From: Solwaraspora sp. WMMD1047
Lineage (GTDB): Bacteria; Actinomycetota; Actinomycetes; Mycobacteriales; Micromonosporaceae
Assembly: GCF_029626155.1 (NCBI RefSeq)
Contig: NZ_JARUBL010000001.1
Location: forward strand, 4,692,501 to 4,756,500
Direction of reading: 5' to 3'
Length of the DNA: 64,000 bases
The translations under genes and the position numbers were made by a program. Of the stretch, positions 52,903 to 62,312 are shown piece by piece (position 1 is the first letter of the stretch; the number at the start of each line of letters is the position of its first letter). The notes beneath the pieces were generated by a model. It ran no database searches. It saw only the letters and a program-made list of their open reading frames with translations, and was not told the DNA's origin.

Positions 52903-54864
52903 TCAGGCGACCATCGAGCCGACCACGGGCTTGGTCAGCAGGGCCGACTGGTTGCGCTGGATGCCGGGGTCGAGGGAGCGCTCGACGAAGATGGCGTGCC
53001 AGATGCAGAAGATCAGCACCGTCCAGACCTTGCGGGAGTGGTCGGCCTCCTCCCGCTTGTGCTCGTCGAGCAGCCGCATCGCGTACGACAGGTCGAGCAG
53101 GTCACCGGCGCCGGAGGTGGCGAAGATGTGCCGGGCCCACTCGTACATCTCGGTGCGCAGCCAGACCCGGGTCGGGGTCGGGAAGCCGAGCTTGCGGCGG
53201 TTGACGATGGCCGGCGGCACCACGCCCTGCAGGGCCTGGCGCATGGCGTACTTGGTGGCGTCCGAGCGGGGCGGCAGCTTCAGGTCGACCGGCACGGTGG
53301 CGGCCACGTCGAAGACCTCCCGGTCCAGGAACGGCACCCGCACCTCCAGCGAGTGGGCCATCGAGATCCGGTCGGCCTTGACCAGGATGTCGCCGCGCAG
53401 CCAGGTGTAGAGGTCGACGTACTGCATCTTGGTCACGTCGTCGAGTTCGGTGCACTCGGCGTAGATCGGCGCGGTGACGTCGGTGTAGCGCACCGAGGGG
53501 TCGTAGCGGCGCAGCAGGTGCCGCTTCTCCTCCTCGGTGAACATCCGGGCGTTGCCGTAGTAACGCTGTTCGATCGGGGTGGTGCCGCGCTCCAGGAAGC
53601 TCTTGCCCTTGACCCCCTGCGGGATGGCCTTGGAGACCGCCCGCAGCCCCTTCTGCATGGTGTCGGGCAGCCCGTTGACCGCGCCCAGCGAGAGCGGCTC
53701 GCGGTAGATGGTGTAGCCGCCGAAGAACTCGTCGGCGCCCTCGCCGGAGAGCACCACCGTGACGTGCTCGGCGGCCTTCTTCGCCACGAAGTAGAGCGGC
53801 ACCAGGGCCGGGTCGGCGACCGGGTCGTCGAGATGCCAGATGATCTTGGGCAGCGCCTCCATCATGTCCTGCGGCCCGATCTTGGTCGGGATGGTGGTGA
53901 CCTCCAGGTGCCGGGCCGAGTCCTGGGCCACCTCGATCTCGGAGTAGCCGGGCACGTCGTAGCCGACCGTGAAGGTGAGGATGTTCGGGTTGAACTCCCG
54001 GGCCAGCGCCACCACCGCGGTCGAGTCGATCCCGCTGGAGAGGAACGAACCGACCGGCACGTCGGAGCGCATGTGCATCCGGACGCTCTCCCGCAGGGTC
54101 TCCCGGATCCGGTCGTAGAGCCGCTGCGGGTCGTCGACCGGCGTCGGCCGGAACACCGGCTGGTACCACCGGCGGACCTCGATCCGGCCGCCGGGCTGCC
54201 AGGTCAGGTACTCCCCCGAGCCGATCCGCCGGATTCCCTGGTGCAGCGTGCCCGGCTCGGGCACGTACTGCAGGGTCAGGTAGTGCGACAGGTTCGCGGT
54301 GTCCACCCCCGCGTCGCCGGCGTGGGCGGCCGGCGCGAACGGCAGCAGCGCCTTCTTCTCGGAGGCGAGGTAGACCCCGTCGGGGGTCTCCAGGTAGTGC
54401 AGCGGCTTGATCCCGAAGTTGTCCCGGGCGCCGAACGCCCGCCGCTGCTGGCGGTCCCAGATCACGAACGAGAACATCCCGCGCAGCCGGGTGAGCACCT
54501 GCTCGCCCCAGTAGTGGTAGCCGGCGACGATCACCTCGCCGTCGCCCTGGGTGGCGAACCGGGCGCCGAACTGCCGGGTCAGCTCCTCGCGCAGCTCGAT
54601 GTAGTTGTAGATCTCACCGTTGAAGGTCAGCAGGTAGCGGCCGTCGGCGTAGGGCAGCGGCTCGTGGCTGAACGCCACGTCGATGATCGCGAGCCGCTTG
54701 TGGGCGAAGACCGCGTCGGCGTACCCGGTGGTGGGGTCGCCGATCACCTCGACGCCGGTCTCGTCCGGCCCCCGGTGGTGCAGGCACTCCAGTGCCTGAG
54801 CGACCGCGTCACGGTAGGCGCCGGCGTCGCCGCGGGCGCTGAAGAAGGCCAGAAGTCCGCACAT
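52903..54864 (-). CDS. asnB: Asparagine synthetase, glutamine-hydrolysing
   Basis: A 653-residue class II glutamine amidotransferase plus synthetase. The N-terminal nucleophile is Cys2 ('MCGLLAFFSARGD'), which requires Met removal and fixes the start at ATG 54864. The glutaminase half includes 'RHRGPDE'-type residues and 'FNGEIYNYIELR'. The synthetase half has the PP-loop 'SFLSSGIDSTAVVALAREF' for ATP. The larger size and the 'AKADRISMAHSLEVRVPFLD' segment fit the long bacterial AsnB type. It makes asparagine from aspartate, ATP and glutamine. It is divergent from the aminopeptidase gene. Confidence 0.95.
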   Translation of the reverse strand: MCGLLAFFSARGDAGAYRDAVAQALECLHHRGPDETGVEVIGDPTTGYADAVFAHKRLAIIDVAFSHEPLPYADGRYLLTFNGEIYNYIELREELTRQFGARFATQGDGEVIVAGYHYWGEQVLTRLRGMFSFVIWDRQQRRAFGARDNFGIKPLHYLETPDGVYLASEKKALLPFAPAAHAGDAGVDTANLSHYLTLQYVPEPGTLHQGIRRIGSGEYLTWQPGGRIEVRRWYQPVFRPTPVDDPQRLYDRIRETLRESVRMHMRSDVPVGSFLSSGIDSTAVVALAREFNPNILTFTVGYDVPGYSEIEVAQDSARHLEVTTIPTKIGPQDMMEALPKIIWHLDDPVADPALVPLYFVAKKAAEHVTVVLSGEGADEFFGGYTIYREPLSLGAVNGLPDTMQKGLRAVSKAIPQGVKGKSFLERGTTPIEQRYYGNARMFTEEEKRHLLRRYDPSVRYTDVTAPIYAECTELDDVTKMQYVDLYTWLRGDILVKADRISMAHSLEVRVPFLDREVFDVAATVPVDLKLPPRSDATKYAMRQALQGVVPPAIVNRRKLGFPTPTRVWLRTEMYEWARHIFATSGAGDLLDLSYAMRLLDEHKREEADHSRKVWTVLIFCIWHAIFVERSLDPGIQRNQSALLTKPVVGSMVA

Positions 54865-55003
54865 GGCGGTCATCTTTCCACGCAGCCACCCGGGGCGTGC
54901 CGGCACCGGCACGACAGCCGGCGGCCCGCGCGCGGTACGGTCCCCGACCGGAACCCGGTACCGTCCAGGGCAGCACGGGATCCGACGACGGGAGGCGCCG
55001 ATC

Positions 55004-56506
55004 ATGGCCGGAGAGCAGACCGAGGGTACGACGGAACGGGTCGTCACCGAGTCACACGACCCGGACTTCCCGGAGCAGTTCCTGACCTTCATGCGCTCCG
55101 GCTGGCGAGACAGCGCGCTGCCGGTCGGCCCCCGGCCCGAGGTGCCGAACTACGCCCGCCGGCGGGACGCGGTCGGGTCCGCCTTCCCCGGCGAGACGCT
55201 CGTCATCCCGACCGGCCCGGAGAAGGTACGGGCCAACGACACCGCGTACCCGTTCCGGCCGGGCAGCGACTTCGCCTACCTGACCGGCGACCACGACCCG
55301 GACAGCGTGCTGCTGCTGCGGCCGACCGGCGGCGGTCACGAGGCGGTGCTCTACACCCGGCCCCGCTCGGCCCGCGACAACGACGAGTTCTTCCGCAGCC
55401 GGCACGGTGAGCTGTGGGTCGGCCGCCGGCACACGCTGGCGGAGAAGTCGACCGAGCTGGGGCTGGCCACCCGGCCGCTGTCGGAGCTGGCGGCGGCGTT
55501 GGCCGACTGCGCGCCGGGGCGTACCCGGGTGTTGCGGGGTCTGGACCCGGCGGTGGACGCGGCGGTCGCGCCCTACGACCCGCCGGCCCCGGCCGCCGCC
55601 GCGGACGCCCCGGCCCGGCTCGGCCGCGACCGGGAGCTGGCCGCGACGATCGGCGAGCTGAAGCTGGTCAAGGACGAGTGGGAGATCGCCCAGTTGCGGG
55701 CGGCGATCGACGCCACGGTACGCGGCTTCGAGGACGTGGCCCGGGTGCTGCCGGCGGACCGGCCGGTCCCCGAGGCGCTGCTGGAGGGGGTGTTCGGGCT
55801 GCGCGCCCGGTACGAGGGCGGCGGCGTCGGTTACAGCTCGATCGTCGGCGCCGGCGAGCACGCGACGATCCTGCACTGGATCCGCAACACCGGCGCCACC
55901 CGGCCGGGTGAGCTGCTGCTGATGGACATGGGCGTGGAGGGCCACCAGCTCTACACCGCCGACGTCACCCGGGTGCTGCCGGTCTCCGGCACCTTCAGCC
56001 CGCTGCAACGCCAGGTCTACGACATCGTGTACGCCGCCCAGCAGGCCGGCATCGACGTGATCAAGCCCGGGGTGGCGTTCAAGGATGTCCATCTGACCTG
56101 CATGCGGGTGCTGGCCGAGGGGCTGGCCGAGCTGGGTCTGCTGCCGGTCAGCGTGGACGAGGCGATGGACGAGTCGTCGACGGTCTACCGGCGGTGGACG
56201 CTGCACGGGTTCGGGCACATGCTCGGCATCGACGTGCACGACTGTTCGAACGCCCGCAAGGAGACCTACCGGGACGGCACCCTGGACGAGGGTTACGTGT
56301 TGACGGTGGAGCCGGGCCTGTACTTCCAGCCGGAGGACGAGCTGGTCCCGGCGGAACTGCGCGGGATCGGCATCCGGATCGAGGACGACGTGCTGGTCAC
56401 CTCGGCCGGTGCGGAGAACCTCTCGGCCGGGCTGCCCCGGCGCGCCGACGAGGTCCAGACGTGGCTGGCCGCCCAGCGGGAGGCCGGTTTCCGACTGCCC
56501 GGCTGA
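55004..56506 (+). CDS. pepP: Xaa-Pro aminopeptidase (aminopeptidase P)
   Basis: A 500-residue metallopeptidase of the pita-bread fold (M24B). The N-terminal domain (1-180) has the AMP_N signature 'FPGETLVIPTGPEK' and 'FRPGSDFAYLTGDHDPDS'. Metal ligands appear as D in 'DMGVEGHQLYTADVTR', His near residue 404 in 'HGFGHMLGIDVHD', and Glu in 'TVEPGLYF' and 'IRIEDDVLV'. It cleaves N-terminal residues ahead of proline. ATG 55004 has GGAGG 8 nt upstream. No signal peptide is visible. Confidence 0.94.
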   Translation: MAGEQTEGTTERVVTESHDPDFPEQFLTFMRSGWRDSALPVGPRPEVPNYARRRDAVGSAFPGETLVIPTGPEKVRANDTAYPFRPGSDFAYLTGDHDPDSVLLLRPTGGGHEAVLYTRPRSARDNDEFFRSRHGELWVGRRHTLAEKSTELGLATRPLSELAAALADCAPGRTRVLRGLDPAVDAAVAPYDPPAPAAAADAPARLGRDRELAATIGELKLVKDEWEIAQLRAAIDATVRGFEDVARVLPADRPVPEALLEGVFGLRARYEGGGVGYSSIVGAGEHATILHWIRNTGATRPGELLLMDMGVEGHQLYTADVTRVLPVSGTFSPLQRQVYDIVYAAQQAGIDVIKPGVAFKDVHLTCMRVLAEGLAELGLLPVSVDEAMDESSTVYRRWTLHGFGHMLGIDVHDCSNARKETYRDGTLDEGYVLTVEPGLYFQPEDELVPAELRGIGIRIEDDVLVTSAGAENLSAGLPRRADEVQTWLAAQREAGFRLPG

Positions 56507-56595
56507 CCTGGGCATCCGCGCCGGCGATTCCCGTTGTCCGTAAGCGACGGTACGATGGCGCTGCGTCATCACCCCCGAGCCGCAGGGGAGGCGTT

Positions 56596-58329
56596 GTGCC
56601 TGGGAACACTCTCGGCGAGCCGCCCCGCCCACCGACGTGGAGCGTGCTGCGGCTCTTCTTCGTGCTCACCGGCGTCTTCTCGTTCGTCTGCGGCTATCTC
56701 GGGCTGGCCGATTTCCTGAACGCCCATCCGGAGTTCAGTGACCGGCCGCTCGACCTGATCTACTACACCCTGCAGCTGTTCGTCCTCGGTTCGCCGCCGC
56801 TGGACGAGGGCGGCAAGGACATGCCGGTGCTGCTCGACCTCGCCCGGTTCACCGCCCCCACCGTCACCGCGTACGCGCTGGCCGAGGCGGGGCGGCTGCT
56901 CTTCGCCAACGAGCTGCGCCGGATCCGCAACCGCAACGCCCGCGGGCACGTGATCGTCTGCGGCGACGGCCTGGTGGCCGCCACCCTGGCCCGCCGGCTG
57001 CGCGCCACCGGTCGGCGGGTGGTCGCGGTGCCGGCCGACGCGGTGGCCACCGAGCCCCGGTCGCCGCGGATCACCGGTACCGCCCGCGATCCGGACCTGC
57101 TGCGGGATGCCGGGATCGCGCGGGCCAGCGCGGTCTACGCGTGCACCGACGACAGCGCCGCCAACACCGCCATCGCGCTGACGGCGGCCCGTCGGGGGCG
57201 GTCGCCGCTGGCCGCGTACGCCCAGGTGGCCGATCCCGAGCTCTGCCTGGCGCTGCAGGCCCGGCATCTCGGGCTGGCCAGACCGGACGGTGCCCGGCTC
57301 GACTTCTTCAACATCGACGACCTGGCCGCCCGGAAGCTGTTCAGCCAGGAGCCGTTGCTTCCGGTCCGCGGCAACCCGCCGGTGGTGGTGATCCTCGGCG
57401 CCACCGCGTTCGGCCGGTCGGTGCTGGTGGAGTTGGCCCGCCGGTGGCGGGTGATCGACTCCGAGCAGCCGGCGAAGGTCCGGATCGCGCTGATCGACGA
57501 GCAGGCCACCGAGGCGGCGGCCGAGCTCAGCCACCGGTATCCGTTCCTCGGCCAGGTGTGCCGGATCGACCCGTTCGATGGCGGCCTGCCCGAGCTGCTC
57601 TCCGGCAGCGGCTTCCCGCTGCCGCCGGACCGGGTGTTCATCTGCTATGACGACGAGGAGCAGGCGCTCAAGACGGCGTTGACCACCGAGCAGCTCTGGC
57701 ACGGCGGCTACGGGTCGGTCCTGGTCCGGCTGGACCGGTTGGCGAACCTGCGGGAGGCGTTCGGCAGCGACCCGGGCAACGGGGTGCTCGACGACCTGTC
57801 CGGGGCGCTGCGGCTCTACGGGGTGGTGCATGCCGCCTGCGACCCGGACCTGATCGGTGACGACCTGGTGGAGCGGTTGGCCCGGGTGATCCACGAGAGT
57901 TACGTGATGTCCCGGCGGCGGCGCGGCGAGCAGGCGATCGACAACCCGGCGCTGGTGCCGTGGGAGGAGCTGCCCGAGCCGCAGCGGCGGGCGAACCGCG
58001 CGCAGGCCCGCGACATCGGTCGCAAGCTGCGGGAGCTGGGCTGTGCCCTGTCGCCGCGGGTCGGCCCGGGTGACGAGCACGCCCTGGCCGAGGAGGAGAT
58101 CGAGAAGCTGGCGGAGTTGGAGCACGAGCGGTGGCGGGCCGAGAAGGTCGCCAGCGGCTGGCGGTACGCCGACGACCGCGACGACGTCCACCTCCTGCAC
58201 CCCGCGCTCAGTCGATGGGAGAGTCTGCGCGAGGACATGCGGGTACGCAATCATGACGCGATCCGGGAGCTACCGGTGCAGTTGGCGGACGCGGGCTTCC
58301 GTATCGTCCGGGTCCGGCGGATGCCGTGA
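56596..58329 (+). CDS. Two-TM TrkA-N protein with C-terminal RyR domain
   Basis: A 577-residue protein. TM1 (about residues 17-40), a re-entrant-like segment 'IYYTLQLFVLGSPPL' and TM2 (about 85-105) resemble a K+-channel pore, but the selectivity filter TVGYG is absent. Two TrkA-N/RCK-type Rossmann domains follow (from about 118, 'VIVCGDGLVAATLARRL', and about 268, 'VVVILGATAFGRSVLVELA'). The last 75 residues form a ryanodine-receptor-type RyR domain ('ELEHERWRAEKVASGW', 'HLLHPALSRWESL'). This suggests nucleotide-sensing control of a membrane flux. GTG 56596 has GGGGAGG 6 nt upstream. The SLOG gene follows by 60 bp. Confidence 0.85.
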   Translation: MPGNTLGEPPRPPTWSVLRLFFVLTGVFSFVCGYLGLADFLNAHPEFSDRPLDLIYYTLQLFVLGSPPLDEGGKDMPVLLDLARFTAPTVTAYALAEAGRLLFANELRRIRNRNARGHVIVCGDGLVAATLARRLRATGRRVVAVPADAVATEPRSPRITGTARDPDLLRDAGIARASAVYACTDDSAANTAIALTAARRGRSPLAAYAQVADPELCLALQARHLGLARPDGARLDFFNIDDLAARKLFSQEPLLPVRGNPPVVVILGATAFGRSVLVELARRWRVIDSEQPAKVRIALIDEQATEAAAELSHRYPFLGQVCRIDPFDGGLPELLSGSGFPLPPDRVFICYDDEEQALKTALTTEQLWHGGYGSVLVRLDRLANLREAFGSDPGNGVLDDLSGALRLYGVVHAACDPDLIGDDLVERLARVIHESYVMSRRRRGEQAIDNPALVPWEELPEPQRRANRAQARDIGRKLRELGCALSPRVGPGDEHALAEEEIEKLAELEHERWRAEKVASGWRYADDRDDVHLLHPALSRWESLREDMRVRNHDAIRELPVQLADAGFRIVRVRRMP

Positions 58330-58389
58330 CCGGGACGTGAACTGCGGAACGCGGGTAACGGGGGACGCGGGTTTTCTCAGGACCCGCGG

Positions 58390-58935
58390 GTGACTAGAAA
58401 CGGACGGTGGACCATGCCGAGGATCGGGGTCACCGGGCACGTGACGCTGGCGACGGGCACCGCCCAACTGGTCTATGACTGCCTGACCGAGGAGCTCAAG
58501 TCGTACGCGGGTCCGGACCTGCACGGCGTGACCTGTCTCGCTGACGGCGCCGACCAGCTCTTCGCGCGGGCGGTGCTGGCGCTGGACGGCACCTTCGAGG
58601 TGATTCTGCCGGCCGCGGACTACCGGGCCGCCTCGGTCGAGCCGGGCAACCTGGCAAGCTTCGACGAACTGCTCGGACTGGCCCGGTCGGTGCACCGGAT
58701 GGACTATCCACATTCGGGTCGGGAGGCCTACATGGCGGCCAGCATGGAGCTGCTGGACCGCAGCGAGCTGCTGCTGGCGGTCTGGGACGGCAGTCCGTCG
58801 GCCGTGCTGGGCGACACCGCCGACGTGGTGCGCTCCGCCCAGGCTCGCGGGCTGCCGGTGACCGTGCTCTGGCCGGCGGGCGCCGCCCGCCGGCCGGCTC
58901 TCGACCGCGCCCCCGGATCGCCGTTCCATCCCTAG
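58390..58935 (+). CDS. SLOG-fold nucleotide-binding-like protein
   Basis: A 181-residue Rossmann-like protein with SLOG superfamily features: 'RIGVTGHVTLATGT', 'VTCLADGADQLFARAVLAL' and 'LLLAVWDGSPSAVLGDTADVVRSAQARGLPV'. SLOG proteins bind nucleotides or related ligands, or act as phosphoribohydrolases; the LOG-type PGGxGT is absent. It follows the RyR-TrkA-N gene on the same strand. GTG 58390 has AGGA 8 nt upstream; ATG 58414 is an internal alternative. CGCGGGT (58366-58372)-N9-ACCCGCG (58382-58388) just before the start could sequester the site. I infer that it makes or senses the ligand of the RyR protein. Confidence 0.75.
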   Translation: MTRNGRWTMPRIGVTGHVTLATGTAQLVYDCLTEELKSYAGPDLHGVTCLADGADQLFARAVLALDGTFEVILPAADYRAASVEPGNLASFDELLGLARSVHRMDYPHSGREAYMAASMELLDRSELLLAVWDGSPSAVLGDTADVVRSAQARGLPVTVLWPAGAARRPALDRAPGSPFHP

Positions 58936-58989
58936 CGGCCGGCTTCTCACCAGACCGTTCGCCCGACTGAGCGCAACCTCTCGGGCGAA

Positions 58990-59116
58990 AATTTCCATAA
59001 CAGATACATAACTCTTCCCTGCGCTCTAGGGTCACCTTCCGAGCATTACGGCCTGTTTTGATGCTTTTAAGCATCGTTGATGGCGATTCTGTAGGTTTCT
59101 CGGAAACGGGGGAAGT
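58990..59116 (+). promoter_or_regulatory. AT-rich promoter/leader of the beta-helix gene
   Basis: This 127-bp stretch is the most AT-rich in the window. GATACA (59003-59008)-N18-TAGGGT (59027-59032) is a plausible promoter. A 16-bp perfect palindrome, GATGCTT-TT-AAGCATC (59060-59075), sits in the expected leader and may be an operator. GGGGGAAG precedes GTG 59117. Confidence 0.45.
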
Positions 59117-60661
59117 GTGATCACCAAGCTACCCAGCCAGTCCGGCAGCCCGGCGCCGCGGAGCCACCGACGGCGGCGACGACCTGTCTGGATCGTCACC
59201 CGGGTGGCTGCCGTGACCGGCGTGTTCAGCCTCATCGCGGTGGTCGGCGTCGTCGGTCGCCAGGCCATCGGGGATGCCGGGTACCGGCTGGCGGCGGCGC
59301 CGGGACAGGGGACGAACGGGCCGGAGCCCGGCGGCCCGTCGCCGGCACCCGGCGGCAAGACGGACGCCGGACCCGGCGGCCAGAGTCCGGACGGACCGAC
59401 CGGCAAGGGCTGGGACCGCGGCGCGGACGACGGCCTGGGCTGGGACGGCAACTCGGGCGATGCCGAGCCCTGGCACGGCGGCGACTGGGACGGCAAGGGC
59501 AGCGACGGCAAGGCCCGGGAGGTCGAGGACGTCCCCTGCGCCGCCAACAGCCTGATCGCGGCGATCACCGTCGCCAACGCCAACGGTGGCGGCCACCTGA
59601 AGCTCGCCCACGGCTGCGTGTACACGCTCACGGCCGACGACGGCGACGGCAACGGCCTGCCGCAGATCGTCCAGTCCATCACCATCAAGGGCGAACACTC
59701 GACGATCGTCCGCGAGCCCACCGCCGACCCGTTCCGCATCTTCAACGTCGGCAACGGCGGGCATCTGACCCTGCACAAGACGACCGTGGCCGGCGGCCAG
59801 ACCACCGGCGTCGTGCCCTCGAACGGCGGCGGCATCCTGGTGCTGCCGGGCGGCACCGCCGCGCTCAACGAGACCACCGTCACCGGCAACATCAGCGCGG
59901 GCGGTGGCGGCGGACTCTTCAACTCCGGCATCACGGTCGCGCATCACAGCACCATCAGCGACAACAGCGCCCTCGGCAGCGGCGGCGGCGTCACCAATGG
60001 CGGCGGCGGGCTGCTCAAGATGAACGAGTCCGAGGTCTCCTGGAACAGCGCGGCCGACGACGGCGGCGGCATCGCCGACGCCGGCACGTCGCTGATCAAC
60101 AAGACCAAGATTCTCGACAACCGGGCACTCGACAACGGCGGGGGCATAGACACCAACGGTGCCAACACCACCGTCACCCATTCACTGATCTCGGGCAACA
60201 GTGCCGACGACGGCGGCGGGCTGTTCGCCACCGGATCGACGGTGAACCTGCGGCACGTCACGGTCAGCCGCAACCGCGCCGAGGCGAACGGCGGCGGCAT
60301 CGCCCTCACCGGTGGCACCGAGGCGGTGATCGAGAAGAGCGCCATCGTGGACAACATCGCCAACGGCGACGCGGCCGGCATCAACGTGGTGGCCAGCACC
60401 CTCACCCTGCGCGACAGCAAGGTGGCCGGAAACCTGGCGCTCGGCGTCGGGTCGACCGCCGGCGGCATCCAGTCGACCGGGACCAGCGTCGTCAGTCTGG
60501 TCAACGTCAAGGTCACCGACAACGTGGCCACCACCGCCCCGGGCGGCATCCGGATCGAGGTCCCCGGCGACATCGAGGTCGACAACGGCTCCACCATCAT
60601 CGCCAACCGGCCGACCAACTGCCTGGGCAGCCCGGTGGAGGTGCCGAACTGCTTCGGCTGA
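59117..60661 (+). CDS. Secreted right-handed beta-helix repeat protein
   Basis: A 514-residue protein. An Arg-rich N terminus and one hydrophobic segment (about residues 31-48) suggest signal anchoring or secretion. A Gly/Asp/Pro-rich low-complexity region follows (about 55-135). From residue 145 on, repeated 'SxxxxNxAxxGGG' turns (e.g. 'TVSRNRAEANGGG') build a right-handed parallel beta-helix as in pectate-lyase-like and polymorphic surface proteins. Two Cys near the end and one in the first strand may be paired. No catalytic motif was recognised. The upstream region is AT-rich with a perfect 16-bp palindrome. Confidence 0.78.
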   Translation: MITKLPSQSGSPAPRSHRRRRRPVWIVTRVAAVTGVFSLIAVVGVVGRQAIGDAGYRLAAAPGQGTNGPEPGGPSPAPGGKTDAGPGGQSPDGPTGKGWDRGADDGLGWDGNSGDAEPWHGGDWDGKGSDGKAREVEDVPCAANSLIAAITVANANGGGHLKLAHGCVYTLTADDGDGNGLPQIVQSITIKGEHSTIVREPTADPFRIFNVGNGGHLTLHKTTVAGGQTTGVVPSNGGGILVLPGGTAALNETTVTGNISAGGGGGLFNSGITVAHHSTISDNSALGSGGGVTNGGGGLLKMNESEVSWNSAADDGGGIADAGTSLINKTKILDNRALDNGGGIDTNGANTTVTHSLISGNSADDGGGLFATGSTVNLRHVTVSRNRAEANGGGIALTGGTEAVIEKSAIVDNIANGDAAGINVVASTLTLRDSKVAGNLALGVGSTAGGIQSTGTSVVSLVNVKVTDNVATTAPGGIRIEVPGDIEVDNGSTIIANRPTNCLGSPVEVPNCFG

Positions 60662-60691
60662 CCTGACAGCCGGACCCGACAGAGGTACGAC

Positions 60692-60737
60692 CGGTCCCGG
60701 CCGGGGGCGATCACCAGATCCGACCCGGCCGGGACCG
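60692..60737 (+). terminator. Terminator after the beta-helix gene
   Basis: CGGTCCCGGCCGGG (60692-60705) pairs over 14 bp with CCCGGCCGGGACCG (60724-60737) across an 18-nt loop. It starts 31 bp after the stop. Confidence 0.65.
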
Positions 60738-60742
60738 TCCAC

Positions 60743-60771
60743 TTGACCCGGTGTGCGGCTGACCCTAGGTT
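60743..60771 (+). promoter_or_regulatory. Chitinase promoter
   Basis: TTGACC (60743-60748), a 17-bp spacer and TAGGTT (60766-60771) make the best consensus-like promoter in the window. The leader to ATG 60823 would be about 45 nt. Confidence 0.65.
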
Positions 60772-60822
60772 CGACTACAGAAAAGTTTCCTTACCGTTGC
60801 ACCGGTCCTCTCGGGAGTGCAC

Positions 60823-62187
60823 ATGCGCGGTCGCCTTGCCCGCCGTCTCACCGTCCTCGCCACCGTCACCGCGCTCGGCGCCACCCTCGCGGCCGCCCCA
60901 CCCGCCGCCGCCAGGCCCACCGACGCGGTCAGGCCGACCGCCATGGGTGACCGGGACGGCTACCTCAAGGTCGGCTACTTCACCCAGTGGGGAATCTACG
61001 GCCGGGCGTACACCATCAAGAAGCTGCACGACTCCGGCGCCGCTGCCCGGCTCACCCACCTGAACTACGCCTTCGGCAACGTCAGCCCGGACGGGCGCTG
61101 CTACGTCGACGGCGGACCCGGCGAGGGCGACCCGTGGGCCGACTACCAGCGGCCGGTGCCGGCGGCGGAGAGCGTCGACGGCGTCGCCGACGCCTGGGGC
61201 GAGCCGCTCAACGGCAACTTCGGCCAGCTGCAGAAGCTCAAGGCGCTGCACCCCGACCTGCGGGTGCTGATCTCGCTGGGCGGCTGGAGCTGGTCGACGC
61301 ACTTCTCCGACGCGGCCCGTACCGCCGAGTCCCGGCGGGCGTTCGTGGCCTCCTGCATCGACCTCTACCTGCGGGGCAACCTGCCCAACCCGGACGGCAG
61401 CGCCGGTGGACCGGGCGCGCTCGCCGGGGTCTTCGACGGGATCGACCTGGACTGGGAGTGGCCCGGCTCGGCCGGTGATGTGGACACCGTGTTCCGGCCG
61501 GAGGACAAGCAGAACTTCACCGCCCTGGTGGCCGAGTTCCGCCGCCAGCTCGACGCGTTCGGGCGCACCCAGCGGCGGCACTACGAGCTGACCGCGTTCG
61601 TGCCGGCCAACCCGGCCGCCATCGACGCCGGCTACGAGGTCCGCAAGGTGTTCCGGAACCTCGACTTCGCCACCGTGCAGGGCTACGACTTCCACGGCGG
61701 CTGGGAGTCGGTGGCCAACCAGCAGTCGGCGCTGCGGGTGCCGGCCGGCGCGACCGAGCCGGAGTTCTCGGTGGCGCGCACCATCGACGCCTGGCTGGAC
61801 CGGGGCGCCCCGCGCGGCAAACTGGTGCTCGGCATCCCCTACTACGGCCGTGGCTGGACCGGAGTGACCGGCGGCCGCAACGGCCTGTTCGGCGCCTCGA
61901 CCGGCCCGGCGCCGGCCACCTGGGAGGCCGGTTACGAGGATTACAAGGTGCTCGCCGCCAAGGCCGGCCGGGACGGTTTCCGGGTCTACCGCGACCTGCG
62001 GGCCGGCACCGCCTGGCTCTACGACGGCACCACCTTCTGGACCTACGACGACCCGGCGGTGCTGGTGCAGAAGGCGCTCTACATCCGCAGCCAGCGCCTC
62101 GGCGGCGCGATGGTCTGGTCCCTGGACGGCGACGACGACCGCGCCACCCTGACCAAGACCCTCGACCTGGCCCTCTGGACCCCGTAA
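60823..62187 (+). CDS. Secreted GH18 chitinase
   Basis: A 454-residue secreted glycoside hydrolase family 18 enzyme. A signal peptide (residues 1-31, ending 'AAAR') precedes a TIM barrel with 'LISLGGWSWSTHFSDAA' and the catalytic D205-GIDLDWE212 (Glu212 proton donor), plus 'QGYDFHGGWE' and 'MVWSLDGDD' late in the barrel. No carbohydrate-binding module is present. It hydrolyses chitin beta-1,4 bonds via a substrate-assisted mechanism. ATG 60823 has GGGAG 5 nt upstream; GTG 60817 is a two-codon-longer alternative. The AA10 oxygenase nearby would complement it. Confidence 0.95.
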   Translation: MRGRLARRLTVLATVTALGATLAAAPPAAARPTDAVRPTAMGDRDGYLKVGYFTQWGIYGRAYTIKKLHDSGAAARLTHLNYAFGNVSPDGRCYVDGGPGEGDPWADYQRPVPAAESVDGVADAWGEPLNGNFGQLQKLKALHPDLRVLISLGGWSWSTHFSDAARTAESRRAFVASCIDLYLRGNLPNPDGSAGGPGALAGVFDGIDLDWEWPGSAGDVDTVFRPEDKQNFTALVAEFRRQLDAFGRTQRRHYELTAFVPANPAAIDAGYEVRKVFRNLDFATVQGYDFHGGWESVANQQSALRVPAGATEPEFSVARTIDAWLDRGAPRGKLVLGIPYYGRGWTGVTGGRNGLFGASTGPAPATWEAGYEDYKVLAAKAGRDGFRVYRDLRAGTAWLYDGTTFWTYDDPAVLVQKALYIRSQRLGGAMVWSLDGDDDRATLTKTLDLALWTP

Positions 62188-62312
62188 CCGCCCAAGCCCT
62201 TGATCATGGCGCACGGATCCGTCGAGAACGGCGATTCATCACGGCAGGATGCGCCACGATCAACGCAACGGGCCACCTCACCCCGGCCAGAGCGCAGGTC
62301 CATCGGACGGAC

